The notes under the pieces are model-generated. The model saw only the letters and a program-made list of their open reading frames with translations. It made no database searches and was not told the DNA's origin. DNA of 64,000 bases from Vespa crabro (taxonomy: Eukaryota > Arthropoda > Insecta > Hymenoptera > Vespidae): assembly GCF_910589235.1 (NCBI RefSeq), contig NW_025813595.1, positions 2,542,001 through 2,606,000 on the forward strand, given 5' to 3'. This document shows, piece after piece, positions 1 to 13,499 of the stretch. Made by a program: the position numbers and the translations under genes. Within the stretch, counting starts at the first letter, position 1. Every line of letters starts with the position of its first letter.

Positions 1-468
1 TATTGATAATATCGATAATAATAATAATAATGACGATAATATCGATAATAACGATAATAATGATAATAACGATAATAACGATTATAACGAAAATAATAAT
101 TACGATAATGACGGTAATAATAAAAATAATAAAGTTAATAACGATAATTACGATAATGACGATAATATTAATAAATATAATAAGGTTAATAACGTAAATA
201 GCGATAATAATAATAGTAATAATAATAATAGTAACGATAATAACGATTATAATGATAAGAACGATAATAATAGAAGTAATAATAACAATATTAAAAATAA
301 TAAGTAAAATAACGATAAAAAAGATAATGAAAATAATAATAATAGTAAAAATTATAAAGATAATTACGATATTAACGATAATAATAAAAGTAATAATAAA
401 AAAATAACAATAATATCGTTAATAACGATAATAACGATATTAATAATAACGATAATAACGATAAGAAC

Positions 469-1267
469 GATAATAAGGATAATAATAAATACGATAAATA
501 AGATAATATCGATAATAATAATCGATAATATCTATAAAAATAATAAAAATAATAATAACGATAATAATGATAATAACGATATTAGTAATATTAATAATAA
601 GGATAATTACGATAATAACGATAATAATAATAACAATAATAATGATAATAACGATAATCACGATAATAATAATTACAATTATAACGATTATAACGACAAT
701 AATGATAATAAGGAAAATAATTATAATAATAAAAATAATAAAAACGATAAAGATGATAATAATACTTAAAATATTAATGATAATAACAATAATAACGATA
801 TTAACTATAATAAAATTAATGACTATATTTACGTTAACAACGATAAGGATATTAGGAATAATAGCGATAATAACTGTAATTACGTAAATAATAATAATAA
901 CATTAATTACGATATAAACCATGATAACAATAATAATAATAACGGTAATGACAATAATAATAATAATAGTAATAACCATAATAAAAATAATAATGATAAT
1001 TATAATAACAATAAAAACGATACTAACGATAATAACGATAAGTACAAAATTAACGTTAATAACAAGATTTATCAAAATAATAAAATTTATAATAATGATA
1101 AGAACGATTAGAAATATAATATTAATAACAATAACAACGATAATAACGTAAAAAACTAAAAAAAATGATTTAAATAAGGTATTAACGATAATAAATAGAA
1201 TGACAGTAATAACGATGAAAACGACAATAATTTCATAAATAAAAACGATAATGACGCTAATAACAAC

Positions 1268-1307
<40 letters not shown>

Positions 1308-1480
1308 TTAATATCGAAAATAACAATAATAACGAAAATTATAATATTAATAACAACAATAATAACACTAATAACGATAATAATGATAATAATAAGTACG
1401 ATAAAGTCGATAATATCGATAATAATATTAATAATATTAATGATAATTTCGATAATAAAAATAACATTATTAACGATAAT
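469..1480 (+). repeat. Long direct repeat F, copy 1 (partner 37549-38660)
   Basis: Rare variants occur in the same order as in the partner about 37.1 kb downstream: AATACGATAAATAAGATAAT near the start, the stretch TATATTTACGTTAACAACG followed by AAGGATATTAGG, then ACTAAAAAAAATGATTTAAA at about 1156-1175 and ACGATAAAGTCGATAATATC near the end. The A8 run and the GATTTAAATAAG box are foreign to the 9-bp consensus and make the match specific. No gene is present. Confidence 0.85.
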
Positions 1481-2126
1481 ATCAATAAGCATAAAAATAA
1501 TAATAATAATAGTAATAACGATAATAACGATAATAATAGTAGTATTACTAACATTAATAACAATAATAGCGGTAATAAGGTAATAAACGGTAATAACGAT
1601 AATTATAATAACCATATTAACAATAATAACGATATTATCGATGATAACAATAACAATAATGACGATAATATCTATAATAATAATAATATTATTAACGTTA
1701 ACATCAATGATAATACTAATTATAATAACATTAATAACGATAATATCGATAATAACTATAATAATAATAAAGAAATTAATGACAATAATTATATTAACGA
1801 TAATAGCAATCGTAATAATATCGATAATAACGATAATAACGATAATAACGAAAAAATAATAATAATAATGAGGATAATAACGCCTATAACGGTAATAATA
1901 ATAATACCAATATCTGCAATAACGATAATAACGATAAAGCGAAAATAATAATAATAATAATAATAATAATATCGATATTAAAGATAATGACGACAATAAT
2001 AATAATAAAAATAATATTAATAATAATAACGATAATGACGATAATAATAATAGTTATATTAACAATAATAACAATAATAAGGATAATAACGATAATAACT
2101 ATAAAAATAATAATAACGACAATAAT

Positions 2127-2519
2127 AACTATAATAAATATAATATCGATATGGTATTAACAATAATGACGACAATATTAGTAATAGTAATAACGATAAT
2201 AACCATAATAACAGCAATAAAATTAATAATAATAACAAGATAGTAAAGATATTATCGAAAATAAAGATAAAAGCTGTAATAATAAGACTAATAAGAACAA
2301 TAACAACGATAATAACGATAATAAAAATAATATCAGTAACTATAAAACGACAATAATAATAACAACAATAAAAATGATAATAAAGATGACCACAATAATA
2401 AGGTTAATAACTATATTAACTATATCAATAATAAAGGAAATAACATTAATTTCGATATTAATAATAGCAACATTAAAGATAATAACGATAATAATAATAA
2501 TAATAATAATAACCTTAAT
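2127..2519 (+). repeat. ~390-bp higher-order unit A, copy at 2.1 kb
   Basis: The unit opens with AACTATAATAAATATAATA and ATATGGTATTAAC. It contains an AAAGCxxTAATAATAAG-type box, then CATTAATTTCGATATTAATA, and ends before the next AACTATAATAAATATAATA at 2520. The opening motif therefore repeats after 393 bp, showing a tandem arrangement. Copies with the same landmark order lie at 26035, 35221 and 47349. Confidence 0.82.
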
Positions 2520-2600
2520 AACTATAATAAATATAATAGCGATATGGTATTAACGATAAAAACGGCTATAGCAGTAATAGTAATAACAATAATAACGATA
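2520..2600 (+). repeat. Partial second tandem copy of unit A
   Basis: The opening of unit A recurs (AACTATAATAAATATAATA, then ATATGGTATTAACGATAAAA and a GTAATAGTAATAACAATAAT stretch). The match then fades, so this is a truncated second repeat. Confidence 0.7.
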
Positions 2601-3663
2601 ATATCTATTTAAAAATCTATAAAAATAATAATAATAATAATAATAAAAGTAATAACGGTAATACCGATAATAACAATGATACTAATAATAACTATAATAA
2701 GGATAATAACTATAATAATATTAATCATAATAAAGATAACAACGATAATAACGATAACAATTATAAAACAGATAATAACGATAATAACAATAATAATCCT
2801 AATAACGATAATAATATTTATTATAATAACTGATAATAACGATAATAACGATAATAATAGTAGTAAGAATAACAATAATATTGACAATAACGATAATAAC
2901 GATAATAATAGTAGTAATAATAACAACAATAACACTAATAACGTTAAGAGCGATAATAAGATGATTAACGATAATAACGATAATTATAATAACCATATTA
3001 ATAATAATAACGATGTTATCAATGATAACAATAACAATAATAACGATAATATCGATAATAATGATAATATAATTAACGTTAAAATCGATAATATTAATAA
3101 TAATAATAACATTAATAACGATAATAACAATAATAGCTATAATAATAATACCGAAAATAACGATAATAACGATATTAATGATAATAATAATAATACCAAT
3201 ATCGACAATAACCATCATAAAGATAACAACGATAATAATAATAATAATAATAAAAATAATAGTAATAATAATAACGTTTATTACGTTAATTACGATAATA
3301 TTATTAGTAACTATAACATTAATAGTAATAATAACAATAATAACGATAATATTTTATATTAATAATAACGATTATTATTAATACCAATAATACCGATTAT
3401 AACGATAATAATAATAATATCGATAATAATAAAAACGATAATACCGATAATAGTAGTAATAATAATAGCGATAATGACTATATTTAGGATAATAATAATA
3501 ACAATAATAGAGATAAGAACGATATTATCTATAATAACAATATTAATAATAACGATAATAACTAAAATAACGATGTAACGATAATAATAACAATAATATT
3601 AACTATAATATTGATAATAATTATAATAATAATAGCAATAATAACGATAATAAAGATAATAAC

Positions 3664-3987
3664 GATAATAGTAATAATAATAATATCAAAAATAACAATA
3701 ATTACGATAATGACTATAATAACAATAATAATAATTACGATAATGGCGTTGATAATAATATCTATAATAACGTTAATAACGATAATAATAAAAACAAAAA
3801 TATCAATAAAAACGATAATAACTATAACAACAATAATAATATTAACAATAATAACGATAATAATTATATTAAAAATAACAATAATCTACGATAACGTAGA
3901 TAAAAACAACAACAATAATAGGAAAAATAACAAAAATAAGGATAATAACGATAATAGCGTCAATAATAAAAATAATAACGATAATAA
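3664..3987 (+). repeat. ~340-bp tandem duplication, first copy
   Basis: This copy aligns with 4004-4327 without a gap. By eye I count about a dozen single-base differences over ~324 bp, roughly 96% identity. Shared landmarks include TATCAAAAATAACAATAATT, AACAAAAATATCAATAAAAA, CTACGATAACGTAGATAAAA (CTACAATAACG... in copy 2), and AACAACAACAATAA followed by GGAAAAATAAC. The palindromic ACG/CGT pair around AACGTAG also marks a triplet-phase break. It is the youngest-looking duplication in the window. Confidence 0.93.
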
Positions 3988-4003
3988 AGATAACGATATT
4001 AAC

Positions 4004-4327
4004 GATAATAGTAATAATAATAATATCAAAAATAACAATAATTACGATAATGACTATAATAACAATAATAATAATTACGGTAATGGCGATGATAATAATA
4101 TCTATAATAACGTTAATAACGATAATAATAATAACAAAAATATCAATAAAAACAATAATAACTACAATAACAATAATAATATTTACAATAATATCGATAA
4201 TAACTATATTAAAAATAACAATAATCTACAATAACGTAGATAAAAACAACAACAATAAAAGGAAAAATAACAAAAATAAGGATAATAACGATAATAGCGT
4301 CGATAATAAAAATAATAACGATAATAA
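4004..4327 (+). repeat. ~340-bp tandem duplication, second copy
   Basis: This is the second copy, offset by 340 bp from the first. The differences are substitutions only, for example GATAATGGCGTT becomes GGTAATGGCGAT, and AACGAT becomes AACAAT (a CpG transition). About 16 bp of ordinary repeat separate the aligned parts. Confidence 0.93.
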
Positions 4328-6039
4328 CGATAATAACAATAATAATAATAACGATAATATTGATAATAACATTAATAATACTAACAGTAATAACTATATT
4401 AACGGTAATAACTATATTTAAGAATTCAGTAGTAACGATAGTATCGTTAATAATCATCATAATAACAATTATAACGAAAATGACGAGTTAACGATAATAA
4501 TAATAAAATTAATAACGATAATTACGTTAATAACGAAAATATTAAAAGCATTAATATTGATAATAACGATAATAATAATAATAAGAATAATTACAACATT
4601 AAGGATAATAACGATAATAACGATAATACTAATAAAGATGACAAAAATAAAAACAAATAGTATTAATATTAATAATAACGAAAATAAGGATAATAACGAT
4701 AACAACGATAATATTAATATTTAATATCAAGATAATAACCATATTAACTTTAGTAACGATACCAACGACAGTAACGATGAAAATAATAATAATAATAATA
4801 TCGAAAATAAAGATAATTACGATGTCAACGATAATAATAATAACAACAAAAAGGACTATAAAAATAATAAAGATAGAGAAAATAAGGATAATAACGATGA
4901 CAATGATAATAATAATAACAATACTAAAGTAATAACGACAATAACAATTATAAGGATTATATCAATAACGATAATAGAAATAATAATGAGAACGGTAATG
5001 AAGATAAAACGATTAAAATGATAATAACTATAATAACAAATATAATAACGATAATAATAATAACAATAATAACGATAAAAACGACATAAACGATAACAAC
5101 AGTAATATTATGATAATAACAATACTAACAGTAATAACAATAACAATAATAACGATTATAACAATAATTATAAAAAGAATAAGACCAATAATAATAATAA
5201 TGAAGTTAATAATAATAATAATAATAGAGATATTAACTATAATAAAAACAATAATAATTATAACAATAATAATAATAATAATAGTAACCATAATAACGAT
5301 AATATCGATAATAACGATAGTAATAATAACGATAATTACGATAATAATAGTAATAATAACGATAATAACGATAATTACGATATAAGGATAATAATAAAAG
5401 TAATAATAACATTATTAAAAATAAAAAGTATAATAACGATAATAAGTACTACAATAGTAGTAATAATGAAAGTAATAAAAATAATAGCCATAAAAACGAT
5501 TTTAACGATAATAATTATGACGATAATAACGATAATATCTATAAAATTAATAACATTATTTATGATAATATCGATACTAATAATTGTAATAATAAAAATT
5601 AAAACGATTATAACGATAATAGCGATTAAAATAAAAGGAAAATAACGATAATAATAATAATAATATTATTGTTAGTAACAATAATAATGATAACGATGTT
5701 TATAATTGTAATAATAATAACGATTATAACGATAATAACGATAATAATGAAAATAACGATAATAATTATATTAATAAAAGGAACAATAATAACGATATTA
5801 AAAATAATTTCAATAATAACAATAATAATAGTAGAAATAATAACAATAATAACAATAATAAAGATAACAATAATATTATTAACGATAACAATGATAATAT
5901 TAATATGAATAATAACGATAATAGCGATAATAAAGATAAGAATATTAATATTAATAAAGATAATAAAGATATTAACCATAGTACCGATAATAACGATTAT
6001 AACGGTAGTAGCGATAATAAATACAAGAACGAAATGATG

Positions 6040-6115
<76 letters not shown>
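6040..6115 (+). repeat. Pure (AAT)n microsatellite tract
   Basis: About 25 uninterrupted AAT units, the longest perfect tract I see. It lies in the same relative place of the composite unit as 27706-27776. Confidence 0.95.
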
Positions 6116-6117
<2 letters not shown>

Positions 6118-7486
6118 TAATAATGACGATAATAACGATAATAGCATTAATAATATCTGTCATAATAACAATTATATCAGTAATAACGATAATAACGATA
6201 ATAATAATAACAATAATATAGATAATATCGATAATTATAATAATAATATTAACGATAATTTCGGTCAAAATATTAATACTAATAACAATAATAACGATAA
6301 TAACAGTAATAACTATTGTAATAATATCGATAATATCAATATTATTAATATTAATAATAACGATAATTACGATAATAACGATAACAAAATTAATAATAAT
6401 AAAGATAATAACAATATTAACGATAATACCGGCAATAAAGATAATAAAAATAATAATTGTTATAACAATAATAAAGATAATAAAGAGAATAACGGTAACA
6501 ACGATAATAACTATAATAATAATAACGAAAATAACGATAATAATGATATCAACGATAATAATAATAATAATAATATCGATAATAACGATGATAACGAAAA
6601 TAAAGATAATAACGATAATAATAATAATAATAATTGCAATAATAATTACGTTAATTACAATAATAACGATAATAATAATTGTAATTATAAAAATAATAGC
6701 AATAATAACAGATGTTAGTATTAATATTAATAACGATAATAATTTACACGATAAAGTCGATAATATCGATAATAATATTACCAAATTTAACTATAATATC
6801 GATATTAATATTAACAATATTAACGATAATATCGATCATAATAATAATATTATAAAACGTAATGTCTATAATAATAATAATAATAATAACATTTTAACGA
6901 TAATAACTATAATAACTATAAAAATAATAACGAAAATAAAGATAATAATAATATTAAAGATAATACCGATAGTAACGATAGTAACGATAACAACGATAAT
7001 AACTATAATAAAGACAATTGCGATAGTAACGATTATAATAATAACAATAATAACGATATTAGTAGTAATATTAATAAAGATAATAACGATATTTACGATA
7101 ATAATTATAAGAATAATAGAAGATAATAACGATAGCAACAATAATAACGATAATAATAATAACAATATTAATGATTAGATCGAAAATTATAATAATAATA
7201 ATAGCAATAATAACTATAATATCGATAATATCGATGATAATAAAAACGATAATAACGATAAGAATAAAAATAATATTTCGATAGTAACAATTATAACGAC
7301 AATTACGATAATAACTATAATAATAACAACGATAATGTCGAAGATAATAATAACGATCATAACGCTAATGACGATAATAATAATAATAAAAATAGCAATA
7401 ATAACGATATTAACGAAAATAGTAATAACAATAGTAACGAAAACAACGGTAATAACATTAATAATAATAATAATAATAAAGAAAGT

Positions 7487-7504
7487 AAGTATAATAACGG
7501 TGAC
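7487..7504 (+). repeat. Conserved 18-bp box AAGTATAATAACGGTGAC
   Basis: This non-consensus box recurs exactly at 8710-8727 and 34843-34860. It recurs with one or a few changes at 16004, 24571, 28910 and 44612. It contains GGTGAC, which is rare elsewhere in the array. It is probably a marker of shared descent of segment D; a protein-binding role is only a possibility. Confidence 0.75.
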
Positions 7505-9699
7505 AACTATAATATTAATAACAAATATAACGATAATAACGATAATAACGATAATAATAATACTAATAATGAAGATAATAAGGATATCAATGGCATAAAC
7601 GATAATAACGTTTATAATAATAATATTATTAAAGATAATAACGGTAATAACGATGCTAACAATAATATCGATAATAATAACAACAACAGCAGCAATAATA
7701 ATTATAATAACTATAGTTTATTTAAAATAATAACGATAATAACGATAATAATTATAATAACAATATTAACGATAATGACAATGATAATAATAATAATAAT
7801 AAAGGTAATGACGATAAAAAAGTATCTAACGTTAATATTAATAAAAGCAAGAATAATGATAATAATAGAATTAATACTAAATATATTAAGATTAATAACT
7901 ATAATAACGATTATAACGATAACAGTAGTAGTAAGAATAACAATAATAACAATAATAGCGATAATAAGGTTATTACCGATAATAAGGATAATTATAATAT
8001 TCATCGTAACTATAATACGGATATTATCGATAATAATAATAACGATAATAACGATAATATCGATAATAATAATAATATTATTAACGATATAATCAAAAGA
8101 AATAATAATCATAATAACATTAATAACAATAATGACGATAATAACAACATTAAAGATAATTACGATTAAAATAATAATAAGGAAAATAACGATAATAACG
8201 ATAATAACGATTATAATAATAATAATAATAATAAAGATAATAAAGATAATAAAGACAATAATAATAATGATATTATTAATAATAATAATAATTTTAATGT
8301 CGATAATAACGGTAATAGTAGTAGATATAATATCAGTATTTTCAATAAAAACGATAACAATAATAATAATAATAATAACGGTTATTACGATATTAATGGT
8401 AATAATAAAAATAAAGATTATAAAGATAACAACTATATTAACGATAATATTGTTAATAGTAATAAAAATTTTAACGCTAATATCGATAAAATTAAAAATA
8501 ACAATAATATTAATAAGGATAATAAAAATAACAGTGATTATAATAATAACGATTAAAAAGATAACAACGGCAATAATGTTAATAGCAAAAATAACGATAA
8601 CAACTGTAATAAAAATAACAATATTAACGATATTAAAGAAAATAGTAATAACAATAATAACGATAACAACGATATTAACATTAATAATAACTATAATAAA
8701 AACGAAAGTAAGTATAATAACGGTGACATCGATAATAATAATAAAAATAATAGCGATAATAACGGTAAGAAAGATACTAACAATAATAAAATTTATAATA
8801 ATATCGATAATCGCGATAATAACGATAATAACAATATTAATAGTAATGAGAATAAAGATAATATCAATAATAACGGTAATATCGATAATAATTATAACAA
8901 AAATAATGAAGATAATAATAATCATCATAACAGAAATAAGGATAAATACGATCACATCGATAATGATAATAATAATAATAACGATAATAATGATAATAAC
9001 GATAGAAATAATAATAATAACATTAAAAACAATGATAACGAAAATAATAATGATAATAATGGTATTACAAGCATTAGTATCGATAATAACGATAATCACG
9101 ATAATAATTATAACAATAATATCAATAATAACGATAAGAAATATAATACTAATAACAATAATATCGATGACAACGATAATAACGATAATTATATAGAGAT
9201 AATAAAGATTATAACGATAAGAACGAAGATAACTATAAAAAAGTAAATACCGGCGATTATAATAATAATAATAACGATAATGAAAATGACGATAATGACG
9301 ATAATAACGAAAATGACTATAATAACGATTATAGTAATAAAGATAATAACGATAATAGCAATAATAATAATAATGATAATAACGATAATAAACAAAATAA
9401 TAATAATGATAATAAAGATAACTACAATATTAACGATAATAACGATAATAATAATAATAATATAACGATAATAAACATAATAATTGTAATACAGATTATA
9501 ACGATATTATCGATAAAAATAATAAAGATATTAACGATAAAATAGATAATAATAATAACAAAATAAACGATAATATCGATAATATTAGTAAATATAATGA
9601 CAATAAAAACAAAAATAACAAAAATAACGTAAATAATATTAACGATAATAACGATAATAGTAATAATACAAATATAGATAGAAACAAAAATAACGATAG

Positions 9700-10420
9700 T
9701 GAGGATAATAACGATAATAATGACAGCAATTATAGCGATTTTAAAGTTAAGAACGATAATAATAATAATATTAACAACCATAATAACATTATCAACGATA
9801 ATAATAATAAAGACGTTAATAATAATAATCATAATAAAGATATTAACGATAATAACAACAATAATAATTATAACAATAATAATAATAGTAACTATAAGAA
9901 CGATAATATCTATAATAACGATAATAATAATAACGAAATTATCGATAATATCGATAATACCATCAACAATACTATTGATAATATCGATAATAATATTAAT
10001 ATTCATAACGATAATAGCGATAATAACGATAATAATGATAATAACGATAATGAAGATAATCACTATAATATCGATTATAACAATAATAATAATAACAATA
10101 ATGACGATAATAATAAAAATAATACCGATAATAACGATAATGACGATAATGACGATAATATTAATAACGACAATAACGTTAATAACGTAAATAAAGGTAA
10201 TAATAATAGCAATAATAACAACAATAACGATAATAAAAATAATGACGATAAAAATATTAACGATAATATCGACATTATTAATAATAATAACAACGATAAT
10301 TATGATAATAACGATAATAAAAGTAATAATAATAAAGATAATAACAATATTAACGATAATATTGATAATAATGATAATAACAATAATAACGATAATAACG
10401 TTAATAATAATAACGATGAT
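9700..10420 (+). repeat. E segment of composite unit, isolated copy
   Basis: The landmarks AGCGATTTTAAAGTTAAGAA (about 9733), ACGTTAATAATAATCATAAT, and AACGTTAATAACGTAAATAA (about 10175) recur in the same order at 13,630-13,890 and 23,440-23,885. It is not followed by the B/C/D segments here, so this is a separate partial copy. Confidence 0.7.
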
Positions 10421-13400
10421 AACCATAATAGTAATAATAATAATTACGATAAGAACGTAAAAAAAGATAATAATAATAATAATAATAATAGCGATAATAA
10501 CGATATTAACGACAATAACGGTAATAATTATTAATAATAACGATAATATCGATAATATTGATAATATCGATAATAATTGTATTAATAATAACTATAATAA
10601 CGATAATAAGGACAATGAAATAAACAAAAACAACTTTATTAACAAAAATATTAAGGATAATTATAACGATTATAACGATAATAATAATAACAATAATAAT
10701 AATAACGAAAGAAAAAATAAAAACGATGACAACGATAATAATAAAAGCAATAATAATGATAATAATAAAAAAAATAATAATTGAAATAACAATAATATCG
10801 CAAATAACGCTAATCACGATAATAATAATAATGATAACGACGATGAAAATAATATTAATAATATCAATAATATCGATAATAATAATAACGTAAAAAACGA
10901 TAATAGCATTAATAATAATAAAGATAATAACATTAATAACGATAATAAAGGTAATAATAATAAATAAAATAACGTTTATAACGTTAATAACGGTAATAAT
11001 AATAATAATAATAATAATAACGATAATATCGATATAAACGATAATAACGATAATAGAGATATTAACGATAATAATAAAAACAATAATAACGGTAATAACA
11101 ATTATAATGATACTAACGAAAATAATATTAATATTAATAGCAATAATTACAATATTAACGATAATTAAGATAACAATATTAACGATATTAAAGATAATAT
11201 TAATAACAATAGTAACGATAACAACGATAATAACCCTAATAATAATTATGAAAATAACGAAAATGAGGATAATAACGATGACAACGATAAAAATAATAAC
11301 AATAATAACGATAATAATAATAATAATATCGATAGAAACGATATCAATGATTATAATGATAATAACGATAATAATAGCTATAATAATAAAAATAACAACG
11401 ATATTAAAGATAGTAACGATGATAATAATAACAATAATATCGATAAAACGATAAGAATGATAATACCGATAATAACGATAATAACATTATTAATAATAGT
11501 AATAAAAAATAAAATAACAATAATAACGATAATAAAGATAATAAGGATGATAATAATAGCAGTAATAACGATAGCAGTAATAATAATATCGAAAGCAACA
11601 ATAATGACGATAATAACGAAAATAACAATAATAATGATAATAATGATGTTAGCGATAATATCGGTAATAATAATAACAATATTAACGATAATATCTATAA
11701 TAATACTAACATTATTAACGATAATATCTATAAAAATAATAATAATAATAATAATAACAATAATGACGATAATACCGATAATAACAATGATAATTATAAT
11801 AGCGATAATAAGGATAATAACCATAATAATAGTAACAATAATAAAGATAACAACGATATTAACGATAATAATGACAGTAATAATAACAATAATAACGATA
11901 AAAACGATAACAATTAAAAATCGATAATAACGATAATAACAGTTATAATCCTAATATCGATAATAATATTTATATGAATTACAATAATACTAATAATAAC
12001 GATAGAAACGATAATAATAGTAGTAATAATAACAAAATTAACACTAATAACGCTAATAACGATAATAACAATATTAATAGTAGTAATAATAATAATAATA
12101 ACGATAATAGCGATAATAAGGTTATTAACGATAATAACGATAAATATAATAACAATATTACAAAAATAAAAATGTTATAAATGATAACAATAACGATAGT
12201 AAATATAATATGGATAATAATAATAAGAACATTAATAACGATAATATCTATAATAAGGATATTAGCTACAATAAAATTTATAACTATATTTACGTCAATA
12301 ACGATAATAATATTAGCAATAATAGCGATTATAACGATAATAACGTTAGTAATAATAATAATAATAATAAATATAATTTCTATAATAATAGTAGTAATAA
12401 CATTAATATCTTTTATAACGAAAATAACGATAATAACGATAACAATAATAACGATTAAAACGATAATAACGAAAATAATAAAAACGATAAAAACTATAAT
12501 AGTAATAATAATAATACCGATAAAAACGATAATAAATTTAATAATAATAAAAATAATTACGATAATGAATATATTAACGATATAAACGATGATAAATTCA
12601 AAAACTGCGATAATAACGATAGTAATAATTATAATAATTAAGATAAAAAAGATATTAACGATAGTAATGATAATAATTATAACAATATTAACGATATTAA
12701 CGATAATAAATATAATAACGATAATAACGATAGTAACGATGTGAACGATAATAATAAAAACGATTATAAAGCTAATACCGATAATAATTATAACAAAATT
12801 AACGATATTATCTATTATAATAACTATAATAATAACAACAATAACGATAATAACGTTAATAATAGAGATAATTATAACAATAATAAGAATAATAATTATA
12901 ATAAAGATATTAACGATAATAATTGTAGTAGTGATAAAAGTAATAATATCAAAAAAGATAAAATGACTTTAAAAATAATACAAATAACGATTTTAGCGAA
13001 AATAATGATAATGAAAATAATAATGATAGTAATAATAATAACGGCGATTACGATATAAACGATAATATTAATAGTAATCATTACAAAAATAACAATAATA
13101 ACGTTAATAACGATAATAACGATATCAATAATAACGATAATAACGACAATAATCATAATATTGATGATAACAATAACAACAATTTTAACGATAAGAATGA
13201 TAATAATATATACGATAAAGTCGATAATATCGATATTAATATTAACAATATTAACGATGATATTGATATAAAAGAAAAATAATAATAATAATGACGATAA
13301 TAACGGTTTATAACGGTAATAATAGTAATAACAATATCGACAATAACGATAATAACGATAATTACAATAATAACGATTATAATAATAACGATAATAACGA

Positions 13401-13499
13401 TAAAAATAATAATAATAATAATAACGATAATAACGATTATACGATTTATAACAATAACGATTATACCGATAATAGTAATAATAATAAGAACGCTAATGA

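Larger units (their letters stand above)
4990..7660 (+). repeat. Composite higher-order unit (E-B-D segments), copy 1
   Basis: The ordered landmarks are AGAGATATTAACTATAATAA (about 5225), ACTACAATAGTAGTAATAAT (about 5449), AATAATAGCCATAAAAACGA, a GATGTTTATAATTGTAATAA box (about 5694), ATTAATAAAAGGAACAATAA, a pure AAT tract at 6040-6115, ACGATAATTTCGG (about 6251), ATAACGATGATAACGAAAAT (about 6583), AAGTATAATAACGGTGAC (7487) and AACGTTTATAATAATAAT (about 7608). Most of these recur in this order at 26.7-29.1 kb and part of them at 13.5-16.1 kb. Confidence 0.8.

Noticed and set aside
440..1996. Long open frame rich in Ile/Val/Asn, minus strand (518 codons)
   Set aside because: It is a translation of the satellite. 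The consensus read as ATC-GTT-ATT lacks stops, and the frame switches between Ile/Val, Leu/Ser and Tyr/Arg composition wherever the triplet phase breaks.
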